The position numbers were made by a program, and so were the translations under genes. A stretch of 64,000 nt of DNA. It comes from Mucilaginibacter sp. PAMC 26640 (GTDB lineage Bacteria; Bacteroidota; Bacteroidia; Sphingobacteriales; Sphingobacteriaceae). Below the pieces are notes generated by a model. That model was not told where the DNA came from. It saw only the letters and a program-made list of their open reading frames with translations, and did not search any database. Positions 27,610 to 36,674 of this stretch are shown here, piece after piece (the stretch's first letter is position 1; the number at the start of each line of letters is the position of its first letter). Location of the stretch: assembly GCA_001596135.1 (NCBI GenBank), contig CP014773.1, forward strand, positions 1 through 64,000, given 5' to 3'.

Positions 27610-28983
27610 TTATCTGGGGTTTTGAGTTATACCGCTGTAATTGATCTCGACGTCTGGGATGGGCCAGGCGTATCGGAGATCACCCGGTGCGAGCGCATAA
27701 CGGGTGCCGTTCAAAATGCGGGTTTGTATGGTAGCCGTTTGCGGATTTTGATTTAATCTGCGGAGATCCGACCATCGCAGGCCGCGAAATAGAAGTTCTT
27801 TCCGGCGTTCCTGCAAAATTTTCGACAAGGCATCATTGGAAGAAACCGCTGTATAGTTCACGAATGTGCCAGGTTTCCACCGGGTCACCAGTAACGTATT
27901 GAGATCTTTCATCGCATTAGCCGTATCGCCCAGCCTGGCCTGGCATTCTGCCCGGATCAGGAAAAGCTCGTCCGTCGCGATACCGCTGTAGGGTTGGCGC
28001 TTGAAATCATAGGTGCCACGGAAATAAGGACTGTTATTCCTGACCACAAAGAAGACGGTCTTTCTCAAGTCGTTATCTGCGTACGAACGGTATAATAATG
28101 TGTCGGCAATGGAAACTGAATTGATGGAAGTAAGCGAGGTTACGGCAATTACCGAGTGAAAAATATCCTCATCAATATAAGTTGTGCTGATCGAGCGCGT
28201 CGATGGCCGGAGGTTGTTGTAATTTGTCAGGGTGGAATAAAAGGAAAGCGCTTTATCTGCAGCTTGATAGGCTTGCTGATAGTCGCCCATGGTCAGGTAT
28301 ACCCTTGCCAGCATACCATAGGCAGCTGGTTTAGATGGTTGCGTTTTATAGGCGCTCATTTCCGGCAACAGGTCTATTGCTCGCTGAAGGTCGGTGAGCA
28401 CTTGCGCAAATCCTTCCTGAACGGTAGAACGGACGGATTTGATATTGATATCAGAGCTTAATCTGATCGGGATGCCGGGCGTATTAGCAGCGGTGGACGG
28501 CGCATAGGGCAGCGAAAATATTTCCAGCAGATCATAGAAGGCTTTGCCTCTGAAAAACAGGGCGTCACCTTTTATTTCGCTTGCCAGCGCAGCCTGATCG
28601 TCTGGTATGGCTATCTTCTCCAAAGATTCCAGAACACTGTTACAATAATATACTTGCGTATATTTAAGTGCCCAGTCAGGTACATTCTGGCCGGGAGTGT
28701 AAATGTCCTTAGCCCATGTGTAGGCGTTTCTTTCGCTATTCGACGAAAGGCCCTCCAGGACTGTTTGGGTTACGTAATAGTCATCGCATCCGACCTGACC
28801 CAGCGCAGGGTCGCCGTTGTTGAATGCGCGTTCGTCGTGCATCATATTGGCCAGATCATTGAGTGTTCCGGGGACAAATAGCTGCTGATCTGTTTTGGCA
28901 TCAAGAAATGCGTTTTCCTTGCGGCAACCGGTGACCAGTATGCCGAGCAAGAATGTTGGTATTATCAATTTGAAAAGTTTCAT
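27610..28983 (-). CDS. SusD/RagB-family outer-membrane lipoprotein
   Basis: A 457-residue lipoprotein with lipobox LVTGCRKE (Cys about 20). The TPR-rich SusD fold is marked by KGDALFFRGKAFYDLLEIFSLPYA, AAYGMLARVYLTMGDYQQAYQAADKAL, and the C-terminal LQERRKELLFRGLRWSDLRRLN, a very conserved SusD feature. It forms the lid over the SusC channel and binds substrate. SusC is 1 bp upstream on the same strand. The substrate is unlikely to be a polysaccharide because no glycosidase is nearby; a peptide is a reasonable guess from the redox and RiPP-like neighbours. Confidence 0.9.
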   Translation of the reverse strand: MKLFKLIIPTFLLGILVTGCRKENAFLDAKTDQQLFVPGTLNDLANMMHDERAFNNGDPALGQVGCDDYYVTQTVLEGLSSNSERNAYTWAKDIYTPGQNVPDWALKYTQVYYCNSVLESLEKIAIPDDQAALASEIKGDALFFRGKAFYDLLEIFSLPYAPSTAANTPGIPIRLSSDINIKSVRSTVQEGFAQVLTDLQRAIDLLPEMSAYKTQPSKPAAYGMLARVYLTMGDYQQAYQAADKALSFYSTLTNYNNLRPSTRSISTTYIDEDIFHSVIAVTSLTSINSVSIADTLLYRSYADNDLRKTVFFVVRNNSPYFRGTYDFKRQPYSGIATDELFLIRAECQARLGDTANAMKDLNTLLVTRWKPGTFVNYTAVSSNDALSKILQERRKELLFRGLRWSDLRRLNQNPQTATIQTRILNGTRYALAPGDLRYAWPIPDVEINYSGITQNPR

Positions 28984-28984
28984 A

Positions 28985-31900
28985 TTATGGCGTTAATTTT
29001 AGTCCAAGTGAACATGTCTTAGGGGTTGGGAATGCCGAGAGCGATGATCCGACCAACAAGTCCGGATCAAGCCCGTGACGATTAGCGCGCCAGAGGATGC
29101 CGACATTATTGAAGTAAGCGTATATCTGTATATGACGAAACGGAAGCTGTTTGAATGTTGCTTTGCCCCAATCATATCCAAGAGTGATATCTTGAAGCCG
29201 GATGTGGTCGCCTTTTTCGATCAGGGCTGAAGTAAAAGAATAAAACGCATCGCGGTTGTTGTTATAGGGTGGTAATTGTAGCGAAGGGATATCGGTTTTA
29301 AGCTCATCTCCGGGCTTTTGCCACCTGCTTAGATAATCGGTATGGCCTGACCAGGGTAATCCAGCCGAGGAGTAAGAATTCCGCCTGAAATAATAATCGA
29401 GCTTGTAGACGATATTCGCGGAGATCGAAAAGCCCTTGTAGAAAAACGTATTTCTGAAGCTGCCAAAATATTGCGGTCTTGACGAACCTTTGTAATCCAT
29501 TTGCTCTATGCCTGTTTCCCCAAGGATTCTGGAATAGTCACTGCTAACTGACCCATCCGGTAAAAACCCTCTCGGTTCTCCGTTCAGTGGATCCAGCCCA
29601 GCCCACTTATAACTATATAGTGCAAAGAGATTTTTGCCTTCCAGTGGATAAATACTGCTGGCGTTACTTAAACTGATGTAGTTGCTACTGGTAAGTGTAG
29701 TGCTGTAGTGTGTGACGATATCTGTTGCATGGCTGAATAACAAATTGGTAGTCCAGTTAAATTTCACGCCTTTGATGTTATGTGTATTGATAACCAGGTC
29801 AAATCCCTTTCCCTTGATGTCAGCCGTATTACCGAAGAAAGAGCTGATCCCGGTGGATGGTGCCAGTGGCGAGTACCCGAAAAGATCGTTGCCCTTTTTA
29901 AAATAATATTCAAAGCTGCCGGTCACAACATTGCCTAAAAAGCCAAAATCCCCGCCCAGGTTGATCATCCGTATCCGCTCCCAGCGGAGTTCAGGATTCC
30001 CGGGATTAACTATTCTTGAATACGGAATAGCGGAATACCCGTTTAGGATCGGGTCGAATTGACGGATCGTTGTAACGGCTGTTGCGCCTGTGTTAATATT
30101 TCCGTTGTAACCGAATGTTGCTCGGAGTTTCAGATAAGGCAACCAGTTTATTTTATAGAAAGGCTCCTGACCGGCATTCCATGCCAAACCAGCGGAATAT
30201 AAGGGCACCCCTTTTTGATTCGTGTTGACGCCGAACAAATTGGACTTGTCGATCCGTGTGCTGCCGGTAGCGATATACCTGTTTTTAAAAATATACGATG
30301 CATTCGCGTAATAGGAAACAAAACGGTCCGTCTGCTTTCCGAAGCCAATAGAATTAGGTATGCGGTCAGCATTGCCATTCATCAGTGTGTAAAAAGTGGT
30401 ATAATCAACGTTGCCATTACTGCTGACATTGTTTTTATCGTATCCATATACGGTGTACGCGTTACTTTCAGTTACCGTGCTGCTGATCTCCGACCCTATA
30501 ATGGCATTAACCTCGTGGTCTTTACCGAACTTGTTTTGATAGTCTAATTGTCCGCGAATTCTATTCGAGTTCAGGTATGAATTGGCCGATTGAAGTATTC
30601 CGCCGACCGGTATGGGATAAGTTACCAGTCCGTTAGATCCCATTTGCGCATAATTGTTGATCAGATTTCTGGCATAATAGCTGTCGACATTGTTGTTTAT
30701 TGTACTTGCCGTCTCCGAGCGTTGGTATTGATAAGTGACTTGGGCGGTGATTCCTAGCGGCAAATTATACTTTAAACCAAGGTTAACGCGGTTATCTGTT
30801 TGCCTGCCGTTATTATCGTTGTTATGCAACTCGTTAATTGGACGGTAGTTCCAGTCAAGCAGTTTACCCTTTCCCACAGTGTCTGTATAGGATGCCGGGA
30901 AGTTTTTAACGATAGGCAGGGCATTCCCGTTTTGATCTGCTAAGACGGCGTAAGGATAGGTCTTGATATTGCCGCCTGTTCTGATATCATCTACCGGGCT
31001 ATTCGTCGCTGAATTGGATTGAATATAGTTGATCCCCGCAGATATCTGGAGATCAGGGATAGGATAAAAATTGTATTTGGCACTGATCGTGGCCCGGTCG
31101 TTCTTATTACCGACCCGGTTTGCGATCGAACGGTCATACCCAAGTCCGAGGAAATATTCACTCTTATCTCCGCCTCCTTTCAGGTTCAGCGCATACTGCT
31201 GGGCTACGGAACTCCTGTAAAAATAACGGGACAGGTCTCTGCGCACATCGTTATTCTGAAGTTTGTCCAATTCGTTATTCAGGCTTGCTTGACTGATTTT
31301 ACCTGCACGTTGATCTGCCAATAATTGAACCACAGAGGAAATTGCCGTATGGGTCGGACTGATAAGTGCCGCGTCGTAAAACCCCAGCCCGAATGACTGC
31401 CTTTCAAGTGAGATAAATTCGTCAGATGGGAGGAAATTGGGGTTGTAATTCAGGTCGGGTTTAGTGCTGACCGTAATATTGGCATTCAGGTCAATGCTCA
31501 ATGCCTGGTTGCGCCGGCCCTTCTTGGTCGTAATGACAATCACGCCGTTCCCTGACCGGACTCCCCAGATTGAAGCGGCGGCGGCATCTTTCAGTACCGT
31601 TACGTTGTCAACGATATTAGGATTAATATTGGCAATGTCCCCGTCATATGGAAAACCATCGACCACGATCAAAGGCTGGTTGCCTGCGAAGAGCGTGCTG
31701 GTGCCCCGGATACTGATATCAGCTGATCCGTTGGCTGAATTAACGGTGTTCCTGTTGAAGACCAACCCGGGAACAACCCCTTCCAACCGGCTCAGTACAT
31801 CAGCGCCGGTGCGGCGGTTGTAAAGTTGGTTGTCTATTTGAGCAAAAGAACCTGTAGCCCGCTCTTTAGGTAATGTCTGATAGCCGGTCGAAATAACATT

Positions 31901-32545
31901 GACCTCATTTAATTGGGACTGGACTGCATGGAGAACATAGTTTTGTTGATGATTGCCCAGGACTTGAAGGGTTAATTTTGAATAGCCGATAAATGATATC
32001 GTAACTTCATCTCCGGCAATAGCATCTATAGTAAATTTTCCATCCCGGTCACTCAGCGTTGTCTTATTGGTTCCTTTAACAGTAATGGTCGCTCCAGGCA
32101 AAGGTGTGCCTAAAGTGTCTGTCACCCGACCGGTTATTGTATCAGAAACAGGGAAAGATGGCGAACGCTTTCCCTGAGGGGTATTCTGCCTCTGGGAGAT
32201 AACAACAATTTTATCTTGTATCACAAAGGTTAGAGGCTGTGTGGCAAAGATCTTAGCCAGTGCTGGTGTAAGTTCTTCGTTTTGGATCGTTATGGTCACC
32301 AACCTGGCACTCTTAAGGTTGTTGGTCGAAATAATAAAATCATAGCCGGTCTGATTACTTATCTTTTCAAATATTTTATTGAGGGGCGTATTCTTTTCAG
32401 ATAGCGTAATCTTCTGTGCTAATGTCCTGGCACTTACCTGGAGCATACACAGGACGACAAGGAATGTTGTCAGCTTCATGATCAACAGGATATTAGGGGC
32501 ACAGCCGGGCGGCTGCACCAATTTTTTAGGGTAAAAATTGTACAT
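28985..32545 (-). CDS. SusC/RagA TonB-dependent receptor with STN domain
   Basis: About 1186 residues from MYNFYPKKL (32545); starts further upstream are possible and MKLTTFLVVLCMLQVSA is the signal core. Domains in order: STN secretin/TonB N-terminal domain (ITLSEKNTPLNKIFEKISNQ), carboxypeptidase-regulatory-like domain (GRVTDTLGTPLPGATITVKG), TonB plug (TGADVLSRLEGVVPGLVF and IRGTSTLFAGNQPLIVVDG), and a beta-barrel ending SAFPTPKTCSLGLKLTP. The STN domain with the FecR and ECF sigma genes upstream marks it as a trans-envelope signalling transporter that induces its own operon when substrate is bound. Confidence 0.92.
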   Translation of the reverse strand: MYNFYPKKLVQPPGCAPNILLIMKLTTFLVVLCMLQVSARTLAQKITLSEKNTPLNKIFEKISNQTGYDFIISTNNLKSARLVTITIQNEELTPALAKIFATQPLTFVIQDKIVVISQRQNTPQGKRSPSFPVSDTITGRVTDTLGTPLPGATITVKGTNKTTLSDRDGKFTIDAIAGDEVTISFIGYSKLTLQVLGNHQQNYVLHAVQSQLNEVNVISTGYQTLPKERATGSFAQIDNQLYNRRTGADVLSRLEGVVPGLVFNRNTVNSANGSADISIRGTSTLFAGNQPLIVVDGFPYDGDIANINPNIVDNVTVLKDAAAASIWGVRSGNGVIVITTKKGRRNQALSIDLNANITVSTKPDLNYNPNFLPSDEFISLERQSFGLGFYDAALISPTHTAISSVVQLLADQRAGKISQASLNNELDKLQNNDVRRDLSRYFYRSSVAQQYALNLKGGGDKSEYFLGLGYDRSIANRVGNKNDRATISAKYNFYPIPDLQISAGINYIQSNSATNSPVDDIRTGGNIKTYPYAVLADQNGNALPIVKNFPASYTDTVGKGKLLDWNYRPINELHNNDNNGRQTDNRVNLGLKYNLPLGITAQVTYQYQRSETASTINNNVDSYYARNLINNYAQMGSNGLVTYPIPVGGILQSANSYLNSNRIRGQLDYQNKFGKDHEVNAIIGSEISSTVTESNAYTVYGYDKNNVSSNGNVDYTTFYTLMNGNADRIPNSIGFGKQTDRFVSYYANASYIFKNRYIATGSTRIDKSNLFGVNTNQKGVPLYSAGLAWNAGQEPFYKINWLPYLKLRATFGYNGNINTGATAVTTIRQFDPILNGYSAIPYSRIVNPGNPELRWERIRMINLGGDFGFLGNVVTGSFEYYFKKGNDLFGYSPLAPSTGISSFFGNTADIKGKGFDLVINTHNIKGVKFNWTTNLLFSHATDIVTHYSTTLTSSNYISLSNASSIYPLEGKNLFALYSYKWAGLDPLNGEPRGFLPDGSVSSDYSRILGETGIEQMDYKGSSRPQYFGSFRNTFFYKGFSISANIVYKLDYYFRRNSYSSAGLPWSGHTDYLSRWQKPGDELKTDIPSLQLPPYNNNRDAFYSFTSALIEKGDHIRLQDITLGYDWGKATFKQLPFRHIQIYAYFNNVGILWRANRHGLDPDLLVGSSLSAFPTPKTCSLGLKLTP

Positions 32546-32645
32546 TTGGTGGAGCATGGTTGATGCGTCGCGCCTGTTCATTTTCCAAGATGCGAGGGGC
32601 GCTTCGCGGTTCGTTAATAATTTAATATGATGATGTAGCCAGCTT

Positions 32646-32683
32646 AAAGCCAGGTCGCCGACTCGAATCGGTTCCCTGGCTTT
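32646..32683 (-). terminator. Hairpin between FecR and SusC genes
   Basis: Arms AAAGCCAGG (32646-32654) and CCTGGCTTT (32675-32683) lie in the 165-bp gap between fecR and susC. On the leftward strand a weak T-tract follows. It could end the fecR transcript or lower read-through into the large transporter operon. Confidence 0.6.
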
Positions 32684-32710
32684 GTAATTAACTAACTGAT
32701 CTGAAAAGCT

Positions 32711-33826
32711 CTACTTCATTACCGTGATCCTCCTTCCTTCCATTTTAAAATGAACGGCTCTGGTTGCTTCCAGGGCGTTGAGCACCTGGCTTAGGTTTTT
32801 ATACCGGGATATTCTGCCATTCAGGCTATCATAAGAAACATTTGGTGCGTACTGCACATCGATATCGTACCAGCGGGAAAGCTGCCGCATGATACGCTGG
32901 ATACTTTGGTCGCTAAAGTGAAATGAGCCTTTTGTCCAGGCCAGCTCATCATCAACATTGATAATGGCCCGGGTTAGCTCGTCTTGTTGTAGTATTGATT
33001 GTTGACCCGGTGAAAGGAGTTGTGACTTTCCGTTAGTGGCAAGCACCTTAACGCGACCTTCTGCCAAGGTGGTTTTGATCGATGGTTCGTCGGGGTAGGC
33101 ATTGATATTGAAGTGGGTGCCTAATACCTCGACTGATTGTTGGCCGGTTTTAACGATGAATGGATGTGATCTGTCTTTAGCTATTTCAAAATAAGCCTCA
33201 CCGGTTAATTGTACAATGCGGTCCTTTTGGTTCTGAAAGCTGACCGGGTAACTTAACGACGAAGCAGCGTTTAGCCAAACGTTGCTGCCATCCGGTAACG
33301 ATATCTGCCATTGGCCGCCTCTTGGTGTGGATATATTGTTTGTTGCAATCGCATCACTTGCTGCAGCGTTGGCAATTGACTTGTAGGTTAACTGACCGCT
33401 GGCTGTTTTATAGATATGGATGCCGGCTTGTAGGGCGATCTGACCGTTTGTGACTGTGTTCAGGTTGATCTTGTGACCGTTGGCGAGCGTAAGCACCGCG
33501 TTGTTCCCACCGGGCAGTATATCGGAAGTAACGGCGATTTTTTCTTTTTTTTCCGACGGGAGAATGAATTTTACCGTAACGGTAATGAGCATGCCGATGA
33601 TCCCGGCAGCTACAGGGAGTTTCGCACCGATCTTTATAAATGAAGTATGATTGCCAGGCAGCTCTCTGAACAATCTTTGCTCTATTGCTTTAATTCTTTT
33701 CGGTGAGATATCCATCTCGTGTTCATTGAATTCCAAATACCAGGCTTCAAGTAATGCTTTTTCTTCTTCGGTGCATTTGCCTTCGTGGTGTTTTTTGAAC
33801 AGGTTTTGTAATTCTTCCTTTTTCAT
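32711..33826 (-). CDS. FecR-family anti-sigma factor
   Basis: A 371-residue single-pass membrane protein. The cytoplasmic N-terminus (LQNLFKKHHEGKCTEEEKALLEAWY) binds the sigma factor; one helix follows at about 82-100 (KLPVAAGIIGMLITVTVKFIL); the periplasmic FecR domain has TPRGGQWQISLPDGSNVWLNAASSL and the C-terminal STN-like DUF4974 part (FSDQSIQRIMRQLSRWYDIDV). It relays the SusC signal to the ECF sigma factor. Its partner sigma gene lies 1.5 kb upstream, separated by the opposite-strand Fic gene. Confidence 0.9.
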   Translation of the reverse strand: MKKEELQNLFKKHHEGKCTEEEKALLEAWYLEFNEHEMDISPKRIKAIEQRLFRELPGNHTSFIKIGAKLPVAAGIIGMLITVTVKFILPSEKKEKIAVTSDILPGGNNAVLTLANGHKINLNTVTNGQIALQAGIHIYKTASGQLTYKSIANAAASDAIATNNISTPRGGQWQISLPDGSNVWLNAASSLSYPVSFQNQKDRIVQLTGEAYFEIAKDRSHPFIVKTGQQSVEVLGTHFNINAYPDEPSIKTTLAEGRVKVLATNGKSQLLSPGQQSILQQDELTRAIINVDDELAWTKGSFHFSDQSIQRIMRQLSRWYDIDVQYAPNVSYDSLNGRISRYKNLSQVLNALEATRAVHFKMEGRRITVMK

Positions 33827-33941
33827 GTTTAAGATTGAGGATGAGCAATTTTAATACATGACGGTTGACGATCGTTCAACAATAAGAGGATGGTGAAAAA
33901 TTTTTGCTTTTATTAATTGTTTAGGTTTGGTAGCCCAGAAA

Positions 33942-34107
33942 CCTTAAAAAGCTGCATGATTTAAGGTGAGGGCAATTTTTCAGTTGTCCTTTAAGGCAGG
34001 TTATAGGGCTTTCCTTAAAAAACGTCTTTTTTAAGGTTAACTATTTATGGCTAAACCATTTTAAGGCAAGAACGCCATATCACCTTAAAAATACCGTCAT
34101 TTTGAGG
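33942..34107. promoter_or_regulatory. Array of TTTTAAGG/CCTTAAAA operator-like repeats
   Basis: Eight copies of the octamer, in both orientations, lie in 166 bp upstream of the Fic gene: 33942-33949, 33960-33966, 33990-33996, 34013-34020, 34029-34036, 34059-34066, 34083-34090 and 34100-34107 (the 7-base copies are TTTAAGG; the last reads TTTTGAGG). The last two form a longer inverted repeat CACCTTAAAA ... TTTTGAGGTG. This looks like a cooperative operator for the DNA-binding C-terminus of the Fic protein or another regulator. Confidence 0.55.
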
Positions 34108-34127
34108 TGAGATTAATAGCTATTTTA

Positions 34128-34135
34128 TATATTTG
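34128..34135 (+). promoter_or_regulatory. -7 element abutting the Fic start codon
   Basis: TATATTTG matches TAnnTTTG and ends 3 bases before the ATG at 34139, implying a leaderless or near-leaderless mRNA. A TTTG at 34101-34104 is a possible -33 element at a slightly long spacing of 23. Confidence 0.45.
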
Positions 34136-34138
34136 TAT

Positions 34139-35254
34139 ATGGCTTATCAAATTAACCCTGATCGTAATACGCCCTGGAATACTTTACCCAACCTCCCGGT
34201 TGAACCTGCGCTTTATCAGTCTGTCGTGGTCTATGAGCAACTCGGCAATGCTAAAGCTGCATTAGGGAGGTTACAAGGGCGTAGTATCGTCATCCCCAAC
34301 CAGGGACTTTTGGTCAACTCGATCAGCCTGCAGGAAGCGAAAGCTTCCAGTGCCATTGAGAATATTTTTACGACCGATGATGAACTTTACAAAGCGTATA
34401 GTCAGGATCAGGCACAACAGGTAAACGGCCCTGCGAAAGAGATCCTGAATTACCGGGAAGCCCTGTGGAAAGGTTATGAGCATCTACAGGAAAGTGGGCA
34501 GTTCGATGAGACTTACTTTGTTAAAACTTACCGGGCAGTTACTCAGTTTGGTGACGGAATCAGGCCACCTGTCGCACAGATCTATATTAAAGAGGGCGGC
34601 ACCGGTCCGAACGCCGGGAGGGCTTTCTACACGCCGCCCAGGGGGCCGGGCATCGTAGAAGCTAAAATGGCCAACCTGATCGGTTTTTTGAACGATGATA
34701 AGCAGTATCCTTTGGATCCCTTACTGAAAATGGCCATAGGGCATTTCCAGTTTGAAGCTATCCATCCTTTCCGGGATGGGAATGGCCGTACCGGTCGGAT
34801 CTTCAACATTCACTATTTGACCAATAAAGGCTTACTTGATTTTCCCATACTCTTTTTAAGCCGCTACATCCTGGAGCATAAAGAGGACTATTATGCTGGC
34901 CTGTCAGGCATCACGCAACGAGGCAGTTGGGAAAACTGGTTGTTGTTCATGTTAAAAACGGTAGAAGTTACCGCTAATCTGACTTATAATAAGATCAATG
35001 ATATCATTGGCGCAAAAGATGCGATCCTAAAATATATCGTTTCCGATACGGATATCACCAGGCCGGAACTGTTGGTTAACGCGCTGTTCACGCAGCCCTT
35101 TACACGGGTCAAACATATAGAAGGTACCTACGCGGAAAATACCGCCCGAAAATACCTGGATCGATTGGCAGAACTGAATATACTCGAAAAAAGAATGATC
35201 TCCGGAAGCGCGTATTACCTAAACCTGGAGCTTTATCGGATCCTGTCTGAATAA
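34139..35254 (+). CDS. Fic family protein (class II, self-inhibited) with winged helix
   Basis: A 371-residue protein starting MAYQINPDRNTPW at the ATG at 34139. The inhibitory helix motif SSAIEN ((S/T)xxxE(G/N)) is near residue 65, so the protein is a class II Fic that blocks its own AMP-transferase site. The active-site motif is AIHPFRDGNGRTGRIF at about residue 202. The C-terminus (ITRPELLVNALFTQPFTRVKHIEGTYAENTARKYLDRLAELNIL) is a winged helix-turn-helix. Fic enzymes usually transfer AMP to Ser/Thr/Tyr hydroxyls of target proteins. It interrupts the sigma-FecR pair on the opposite strand and faces the sigma gene tail to tail. Confidence 0.88.
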   Translation: MAYQINPDRNTPWNTLPNLPVEPALYQSVVVYEQLGNAKAALGRLQGRSIVIPNQGLLVNSISLQEAKASSAIENIFTTDDELYKAYSQDQAQQVNGPAKEILNYREALWKGYEHLQESGQFDETYFVKTYRAVTQFGDGIRPPVAQIYIKEGGTGPNAGRAFYTPPRGPGIVEAKMANLIGFLNDDKQYPLDPLLKMAIGHFQFEAIHPFRDGNGRTGRIFNIHYLTNKGLLDFPILFLSRYILEHKEDYYAGLSGITQRGSWENWLLFMLKTVEVTANLTYNKINDIIGAKDAILKYIVSDTDITRPELLVNALFTQPFTRVKHIEGTYAENTARKYLDRLAELNILEKRMISGSAYYLNLELYRILSE

Positions 35255-35288
35255 AGAAAGTGTCAGATGGATCAAAGTTTAACCGTGC

Positions 35289-35876
35289 TTACCATCTTAT
35301 ATTGGTCAAGGCAAAAAGAAAGGCAATGATGCCCAGTTTTGTCCTTAAGATGCGTAGCGCATTGCTGATCTGTGTGGTGACATTATTTTCGGACGTACTT
35401 AACTTTTCGGCGATTTCTTTATGGGTTAAATGCTCTTTCCGGCTCATTTCAAAGATCTGCTTCATTTTGTTTGGTAAGGCCTGGATCGATTTTTCGATAT
35501 AGGCGTTCATTTCCTTTTCCCTGATCAGATGGTCAGCCGGGACGCTTTGATGTGTGCGCTCGTAATCCTTCAACGAATCCAGGTGTTTCGTCTTTACCTG
35601 CTCATGGGCGAACAGGTCGAAGATCTTATTTCTTACCGCAGTGAATAGGTAGCCGGCCAGGTTGGTGTCGGGTAAATTATACTCCCTGTTGAACCAAAGC
35701 GTGGCAAACACTTCTTGCACAATGTCTTTCGCTTGATCTTCGTCACGGAGCTTTTTATAGGCGTGGGTGTAGGTCAGGTAAAAGTAACGGTGGTAGATTT
35801 CGTTGTAAGCGGAATGATCCGATTGTTTTAGCAGTTGGATGAGTTCGTTGTCGGAAAGGGTTTTGTACTCCTGCAT
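35289..35876 (-). CDS. ECF-type RNA polymerase sigma factor
   Basis: A 195-residue sigma-70 family protein starting MQEYKTLSDNELIQLLKQSD at 35876. The longer open frame adds an unconvincing N-terminus. Region 2 reads AYNEIYHRYFYLTYTHAYKKLRDEDQAKDIVQEVFATLWFNR; region 4 reads IQALPNKMKQIFEMSRKEHLTHKEIAEKLSTSENNVTTQISNALRILR. It resembles the Bacteroidota FecI-like sigma factors coupled to FecR and SusC. The expected partner FecR is beyond the inserted Fic gene. Confidence 0.88.
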   Translation of the reverse strand: MQEYKTLSDNELIQLLKQSDHSAYNEIYHRYFYLTYTHAYKKLRDEDQAKDIVQEVFATLWFNREYNLPDTNLAGYLFTAVRNKIFDLFAHEQVKTKHLDSLKDYERTHQSVPADHLIREKEMNAYIEKSIQALPNKMKQIFEMSRKEHLTHKEIAEKLSTSENNVTTQISNALRILRTKLGIIAFLFALTNIRW

Positions 35877-36164
35877 TAGCCCGCTTCGTTTCGTTGTCAA
35901 AACGAGCCTTTGGACGTTCGAGGCCGATGAAAATAAGGCCGGAACCCACCTGTCATGTTGCGTGGCTCTGGTAAGCCAACCTCTTTCAAGGCACCCACAT
36001 GACATAAGCGAGCTCCGGCCCTATTAGTATAGGGAACGGAGACAACACTTACCATCGCGGGTTAATTTACCAGATTTCGCAGCGAGGCTCGTAAGCAGTC
36101 CTTTTTTTATATCGAACTGCAAAAATAATTTAAAATCTAACGATTCAGGCTAAGTTAAAAAACT

Positions 36165-36182
36165 TACCCCACATGTGGGGTA
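36165..36182. promoter_or_regulatory. Perfect 18-bp palindromic operator
   Basis: TACCCCACATGTGGGGTA is fully self-complementary and lies 34 bp before the ATG of the XRE regulator, the usual place of an autoregulatory operator. Confidence 0.65.
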
Positions 36183-36216
36183 TTGTTTGAGATTTTTTTA
36201 TATTCTTTTAAGGTTG

Positions 36217-36468
36217 ATGTCGGAGAACGTAAAATTATCAACCATAGAACAGCACGTAATTGATTTTGTTACCGAATTGCGTATCAAACGTCAACTTACT
36301 CAAGCTGATATAGCCGTAATTATAGGTGCTGGTAGGTCTTTTGTAAATAAAGTAGAAGACAAAAAAGAGCGTGCAAAATATAATCTAAACCATATCGACA
36401 AGTTAGCTGACCATTTTGGTTTGTCGCCGAGGGACTTCCTTCCGGAAAAAGCTAATGCATATTTATAA
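36217..36468 (+). CDS. XRE-family transcriptional regulator
   Basis: An 83-residue single-domain HTH protein; the ATG at 36217 is preferred to a TTG-type start upstream, which would overlap the palindrome. The helix-turn-helix runs through LRIKRQLTQADIAVIIGAGRSFVNKVEDKKERAKYNLNHIDKLADHFGLSPRDFLP. The type resembles small Cro/C-protein-like repressors that guard neighbouring accessory genes. No toxin or modification gene is immediately adjacent; the nearest genes are the leftward nuclease operon 200 bp away. Confidence 0.8.
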   Translation: MSENVKLSTIEQHVIDFVTELRIKRQLTQADIAVIIGAGRSFVNKVEDKKERAKYNLNHIDKLADHFGLSPRDFLPEKANAYL

Positions 36469-36469
36469 T

Positions 36470-36545
36470 TTATTGGGGCGCTGCCTTCTGCCCAGGCTTT
36501 TGCTGCAAGTCCTCGCTGCCGCTGTGGGCTTTTCACACAATCCTT
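36470..36545. repeat. GC-rich intergenic element, probably interspersed repeat
   Basis: The segment GGGGCGCTGCC ... TGCTGCAAGTCCTCGCTGCC ... GTGGGCTTTTCACACAATCC ... TTAACGC is much richer in GC than its flanks and lies between convergent genes. It resembles a repeat I have seen described loosely in Bacteroidota intergenic regions, but copy number cannot be checked here. Confidence 0.4.
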
Positions 36546-36674
36546 AACGCGTGATATTGTAGAAATTAAATGGTAAAATTATTAAAATCGAGGCTCACCA
36601 AAGCAATCGTGGAAAGTAGAAGAAATGAAGTTTAATTTTCTTCCGTGCTACTATAGATAATGTTCAGTTATCCT

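Noticed and set aside
33942..34107. TTTTAAGG repeats as a CRISPR array
   Set aside because: The repeats are only 8 bp, in both orientations, with irregular spacing and no cas genes.
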